A stretch of 64,000 bases of DNA from Caprimulgus europaeus (lineage: Eukaryota; Chordata; Aves; Caprimulgiformes; Caprimulgidae): contig OU015525.1 in the NCBI GenBank assembly GCA_907165065.1, positions 2,732,622 to 2,796,621 of the forward strand. The letters run 5' to 3'. A program made the position numbers and the translations under genes. Positions 58,104 to 64,000 of this stretch are shown here, in pieces (position 1 is the first letter of the stretch; each line of letters starts with the position of its first letter). The notes below the pieces were generated by a model that saw only the letters and a program-made list of their open reading frames with translations, had not been told where the DNA came from and did no database searches.

Positions 58104-61100
58104 CTTCTCTAACTGGAACAGACTTTGAAAATTTAATTCAGAAACACGATAATGGACTGAAAAGAAACATTAAAATTCTATAATATGTATATTATTATAT
58201 GATTAATATAATGCAATGTACAGCTAAAACAAAATGGGAACATCTGAATGCACCAAAGGAAAAATAATTCCATCTGAAACTGTTGCTTTAAAAAAAAAAA
58301 AGCACTAAAAATAATTGAAAATAAAATAGTCCTGTGAAACACTTCAATATTGATGAAACTATTTCAGATGGACATTACTCAAATTAAATTTTCTTCAAGT
58401 AGCTCAACTCATAGTGCTCTGGCAAAGTAACAACACAAAAGGCATCCTTTGAGAGCATTGTAAGACTGTTCTTTTAGGGAAAATATCTGCCTCACTTTAT
58501 GGCAACAGAGGAGAAAGAAATCAAGTGAGTGCTGATAGTATTGCACAAATGACTTCTTAATTTTCCAGACTTCAAAAGAGCCAAAATAGCAGAGAAAACT
58601 ACACTGCTTGACTTGGATTTTTTCAGGCTCAGAAAGACTAAAATAAAGGACCAAAATACATAAAGTAATTAGGAGTGGAATTGATGAGGTTTCCCTTCTT
58701 TCTGGTCTCTGTGATTCCCACCAGCCCCTTTTCCCCAAAAAGGGGAAAAAAGGGGAATTTCCCCCAAAATTCCCAGTTTAATGCCCTTCCACCAGCTCAC
58801 AAAGTTATTCATCTACAGTGAACAGTAGGAATGAAAAGGGTGATGAAAGACACCTACTCTGTGGTGTGACTTTCACAACCTTGCCTGCAAAATGCAAACA
58901 ATAATTGCAAGGGTTGAAGCTTCTTGAAAGTCATCACCATCTTCTTTCAGTCTCTCCCCTGCTGCAGGAGAGATTGTGCACAGTCAGATGATGCTAGATG
59001 TCAGACAAGACAACAAAGACCCATAAGAAATACTCCTGCAAGAACAAAGCTGTTGTGGTGCTAAGGTGTTTGAGTTGATCATGAGAAAGGGCTCTGTAGG
59101 GCAAACAAACTCAACCTACTCAGCATTGATGTGGTGGCCACCATTATGATACTCTCTCTGATGCAGACATGACCTTGTTCCCTGAACTTCAGGCATATAA
59201 AAATAGGACAATCTTTGAAGTAGAGAGCTTTAGGCAAAAGCAAGCAAAGTGACACTGGAAGTTGCATAGAGCTGGACATCCCACACTCCTGCCTTGCTCC
59301 TCAACATTGCTTTCCTACCAGTCACTTACTCCTATAGTAAGACGCTGAGGAGGTCAGGTGGGATAACACTATGAGAAGGTCCGAATCAGCAGGAGTAGGG
59401 ATGGGCATAGAAGGAAGATTGGAGTTTGGGGAATATTTATTTCAGAAAGGTGCAAGGGGAGAATTTTATGCACGTGACAGGATCTGGTTTCAGTAACATT
59501 TGAAAAAGAAAACTAGGAAACCAGGGAAAGTTGTAGCAGAAAGTGAATTCTGAGGTGTATTTTGTGATGACTCAGAGGGAAAGGAAAATTGCAAATTATC
59601 TGTAGATTTTCTGATTCTTTAGTTTTATTTCTTTCCTGCATTGATATGTATGCTTTGTTTTTCTTCCTCTTTCTTCCCACCCTTGAATAAAAACTTAAAA
59701 AGCTACAACTTGGATGAAACTGAAGTGTGTCTTCCAGAAAAAAAGAAGGAATGGCAGAAAAAAAGGATTTCCTGAAACACTTTTTATGAAGGCTTTGAAA
59801 ACTTAGTTATGTTTCTGCAGAATTCTGGAATCTTTTTGCTTTGCAGGTTTTTAATTGGGGTTTGAGCTCATCACATCCAAATCAAATAGTGAAAAAAAAA
59901 AGAAAAAGAAAAATAAAGAACCCCAGCTTCCTAGAGTTGCTGGGTAAACTGACACTGTAAAAAGCAACTCTGGGTCAGACTGTTCTCATTAGTTTTGCAA
60001 ATTAGTGAGCTCAGCATTACACCATTCAAAATGAAATAAGGTTAAAATGTGCCGGTTTAATTAGATTTCTCGTGTGCTAGGAAAAGTATTTTTTATGGAG
60101 AGTATCAAAATATTAATGATAATTAGATAGGCTCAGATTTCCTCCAACCACATTGGAAAAATTAACAGAGTTTTGGAGGTCTCCATGAAATCTTTTAGCT
60201 GTGTATGTATGTTAAGCTGGGGGGAAATGTTCTCTACTGATGAAGACTCACCTACTTTATAGGATCAGAAGAAGATTATAAATCACAATCCTCATGCCAG
60301 AATCTCACATTTCTTTTGCTCTGACACTCGTTATCAATGTAACTCATTTTTCTGTTAGGAAGCTATTAGCATTTGACTACTCATAATGAGCTGTACTAAG
60401 AGAGATGTGGTAGGTACAGATATGATTAATATGGTAAGGAGACAGATTTGTAGTAATTATTTCTTACTAGGTGGCCTCAGGGATACCTTAGACAAGATTC
60501 CTGTTGTGCAAAGTTCTGTACAAACACGGGACAAGAAGTGAGGTCCAACAGGCGTGAGCTGAAAGAGAGATGGTTTCAGAAAACTACACTGAACATAGTC
60601 CCATAAATTGCAGTCAATTGTGCAAAAGATGCTCCTTGAGTCAAGGTTTTGTAGGTTTTCCTTATTTTTCCAGATCCAGTTCTTGTCTTTGGAGAGCCAA
60701 GGATAGGCACCTCTCCCCAGTGTAGAGCAAGGCTGAACCCATGGAGGGGTTCAGAGCAGATAGCCTCTTATCAAGGAGGGCTTCTGCAGGGCTGTGGTAG
60801 TGAGGATCAGCGAGGTCATTGCATAGGATAAAGTCTAACCCTCACTTTGTGTCTGATTGCAGTTCCTCTGGTGTAAGAAGTCGTTCTCACCCTTGGTCCT
60901 TTGGAGCACCGCATTTCTGTCCACAGCATGGACACCAGTGGTGAAAGGAGAAGGTTTTATGGCAGGTAGGTGGCTTAAAGCTCATTCTACATCAGGGAGA
61001 GAAAAAAATTGGCTTTGGACAATTTAATTCCTCTTTCACAGCTGCTTCCACCTCCATCACAGTGGGCAGTCCTGAATCCTGTCACAGTGTGCTTAATGTG

Positions 61101-64000
61101 TATGGAGGGGGCAGGCTGTGTGCCAAAATGCAGGACCTCATGGATTCCTGATTTCCTGAGGTTCTTCCTTCACTTAGGTGCAATGCAGCCCCATGATGAC
61201 TTTTGCAGGTAACTCGTCCCAAATCACCTACAAAGCCATTGGGATAGTTCAGTATTTCCTTCCTAGTTTATTCTTCATTGTGTACTCTTGCCCAGTAGCA
61301 AGTAACACGTGTGCTTCTTGTTTTTCCCTCTCTTAGATTAGTGCCAGAAGGCTCAGATCCACAGAATTATTTACTAGACAAAGGATTTCAAAGGAGATTT
61401 AACTCCTCTAAATAGGAATTATGTGTATAAATACTTTTTCTGGATTTCTGAGACTAATATACCACAGCACAAAGTGTTTTATGAAGACAACAGCGGCTGG
61501 TTCATTGAGGACACAGATGGTCCTTTGCTTTTTTGTGTGTTACTTCCTGGCAGAGATTCATTCACTTCCATTCATTCCTCCTCCTGCCCTAATATTTTTC
61601 CTAGTCTGTTTTTAAGATCTTTCCAGCACTCCAGCTATTGTTTCTTTCAAAAATCTACATGCAAAACTCAGCACTGGGACTTCAGAAACTTCCTTTCAGA
61701 CATCATGTACACTACTTGTTCTTTACTCACCATTTCAGTTTGGAAATATAATATTAAGGGCAATTATTGACCTTCCCTACTGATCTAACCAGAGCATGGG
61801 TACTTCTAGCACTCTTTTTGCTAACATCCACCAATGTCAATGGAACATGAAGACCAGAGGAAAATAATGAGTTCATATATTTTTCTTATAGTCTTGGACC
61901 ACCATTAGTTCTTGGAGACTACCAAGGTTATTTCACATGGTCTCCTATGCAAAACCAGACAGAATTAACTATCTTTTTGGGACTGAAGGTCACAATGAGT
62001 TCTAGGAGGTTAAACCTTGAGGGCATCCTTCTACAACTGTGCTCCAGGTGCACATCATCCATGGACCATATCCCTCAATCTTTGCTATGGGGTCTGGTGG
62101 TTTGCAGGTCCCAGAACATTTCTCTTTCAGTCTTCATTTCCATTGGATGTGTGCATGGAGACTCCTCTAAATCAGTGCTATAATGACAAACTCCAGGTAC
62201 AGATCCATAACCTGGTGGCTTGTCCACTGAATACTGCTAGTAGAAGACCATTAGACAATTCATCCAAACTCCTTGTGATGAAGTAGTGGGGCCTTAGGGG
62301 GGACTAGGATGCAAGAGGGGTGGTGGTTTAGAGGACAGCTGCACTGTTAAAGTCTGCATTCACCTCTCACTGTCTTTAGCACAGAAAAGGCTGTACAAGA
62401 CTTCGTGTCTCATCAGGCAGTTTGAAGCTTGGGGTGGTTGCAGGCAAAATTCAGAAAGCTGCAGTGTGCATCTTCCAAGAGGAGAAGACAGTCACAGCTT
62501 TCACACTTCGTAACAAAATAAGGGCTACTGCTGAAAGCTGAATGCTTTCAAATAGGAATTTCCTTTCAGGGACATGGTGAGAGAATAAACCAGCCCAGAT
62601 TTGGTTTCAAACCTAAAAAAAAGACCCTTCTGAGAAGCTTGTCTGACCTACATAGTTTAGAGTATGACATTTTGCCTCAACAATACCCAGAAACCAGCCC
62701 AGTTATTTCTGCTAAAACTATATGGGAAACTTTTTTTTTTTTCCTTTTTATTTTTTAATAGAGAAATAGATCATCCTCCCCTAAAAAGGCTAAATGATGG
62801 GAAATATATCATGTCCCCTGGTTGTCTGTTCTGAAGGTTGATTTAACTTAATGATTAAAGATGTACACCTTGACTTCAGTTCTAATTTTGCTGACTTAAA
62901 TTTTCAGCCACTAGAACTTGCTATGCCCTTTTTTACTTGACTCATGAGCAGGTATCTGATAAATAATTAGAACCTGTAACCTAGTCATCTCCTAAGCTCT
63001 TTTTCACCTCACTAAAGAAATCATGCTCCCGATTGTCTGTCATTGAAGAGCTTATCTTTCAACTGCAGATCAATCTCCCATCATATCTCTGAGCTATTCC
63101 TGACAGCTTCAATATATATATTTTTTTTTTCATTTTGAAGAAAAAATAATAATAAAAAAGGACAACTATTTATATCCTTTCTCTGGACTTGATTTCTATT
63201 CCACTAGCTGTCCTGATTTTTTATTAAAAAAAAAAAAAAAAAACAAACAGGAAAAAAAATCACACTTTTAGTGAAGAAAAAGGAGCAGAAAGGTGGAATG
63301 GTGTTAACTAATGACAGTCTTTGACCTAGAATAAAAATGCTTAAGCTCAATGTATTGGGGAATGAGAAGAGCTGGAGATGTCCCATTTTTTCCCACTTTC
63401 TGGCTTTTTTTTGAGAAGGATTTATCCTGGCCTTTCTTGTTGACCTGACAGAAAGGCCTTTTCTCAGCTGAATCACCTCCCAACCATCTGAGAAGGTTCC
63501 TGTGCTGTCCAGAAAAACGTGACTGTTCAGGTCCCTGAGAAATCTCTCATGTGAATGTGTAAATCACAGGCATTTAACTAAATATTTTCCCCCACAGTAA
63601 TCACATCCTAATCTCATAGTATAATGCCAGAGTTCTTCAGCATTTATGTGTGCACAAAAACCCAAGTGATCAAATAGATTTCAGTATTAAATTGCATCTG
63701 CATAATTGCTCTTTTCTTCTGTCTAGTTACATGGTGCACTGTACAATTCTCAATTTTCTTACCCAAAAAGATATTGTCTCATTGCTTGTGAAACTGTGGA
63801 TATTATGGGATGAACTGAGGACAAACTCAGGCCCTTGAGAACAACAATGTTTGCAAGGTTCTTTCAAGGCCTGAGTTGAGGTTGCTTGAAGATGTCATGG
63901 TGGCAGAAGAGTTTGGTGACTCCAGGCAATAGGAGCTTGGTTTGCATGCCAGGATCAGCATCTTCATCCCTCGTCAGCATCTCAGGTAGTGACTGCTAAG

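Larger units (their letters stand above)
55635..64000. other. Unique AT-rich intergenic sequence to the window end
   Basis: About 8.4 kb with no supported gene. It holds short low-complexity runs: (TTTA)n 58076-58103, A-rich 58290-58302 and 59890-59915, T-rich 62731-62742, and A-rich 63223-63243. There is an inverted G/C-run hairpin at 58725-58755 and AT-rich blocks that look constrained (56820-57235 and 59990-60150). The frames at 61421-61770 and 61947-62286 have no recognisable domain. Confidence 0.5.

Overview
The window reads as nuclear DNA from a bird. It is AT-rich, I can support no protein-coding exon in it, and it holds about twenty pieces of CR1 LINE retrotransposons. Many of these CR1 pieces end in copies of the avian-type 3' octamer (ATTCTRTG), and I saw no mammalian SINE or L1. 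CR1s also occur in turtles and crocodilians, but these sequences read most like avian subfamilies. By my own boundaries, CR1 covers roughly 9 kb, about 14% of the window. That is high for a bird and would fit a CR1-rich lineage, but I cannot name the species.

The one gene I can support is a tRNA-Phe(GAA) on the minus strand at 15510-15582. All four stems pair, both internal Pol III promoter boxes are present, and a T6 terminator follows. It lies between CR1 fragments. No mRNA gene, complete or partial, is supported. The longest reading frames are artefacts of microsatellites (4.1, 18.6, 30.7, 46.3 and 55.4 kb) or of CR1, read in sense or antisense.

Layout. 0-8 kb: unique DNA with five CR1 pieces and a 335-bp (TTTTC)n tract. 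8-15 kb: mostly unique sequence containing a 544-bp direct duplication (9622-10165 and 12726-13268) at about 97% identity. 15.3-16 kb: a CR1 cluster holding the tRNA gene. 16-22 kb: unique sequence plus a 380-bp A-rich purine tract. 22.2-23.3 kb: old, rearranged CR1 with a piece in opposite orientation. 23.3-27.5 kb: unique DNA with one block that looks constrained. 27.5-31 kb: two good CR1 copies, the second ending at a 270-bp, apparently uninterrupted (TTTCC)n array. 31-40 kb: a long, nearly repeat-free intergenic stretch. 40-44.2 kb: a dense CR1 cluster with a copy nested inside another. 44-64 kb: mainly unique AT-rich sequence with (ATT)n, (TTTTA)n and compound (GGAAAGAA)n/(GAAA)n tracts, two or three CR1 remnants, and several AT-rich blocks that resemble conserved non-coding elements.

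The CR1 copies are all 5'-truncated or broken. The two with a recognisable reverse transcriptase carry in-frame stops, and one lacks a catalytic aspartate, so none looks able to move. I found no CRISPR, operon, prokaryotic feature or obviously new gene system. The most useful leads are the recent 544-bp duplication, the intact tRNA-Phe gene, the nested CR1 without a 3' end, and the candidate conserved non-coding blocks.
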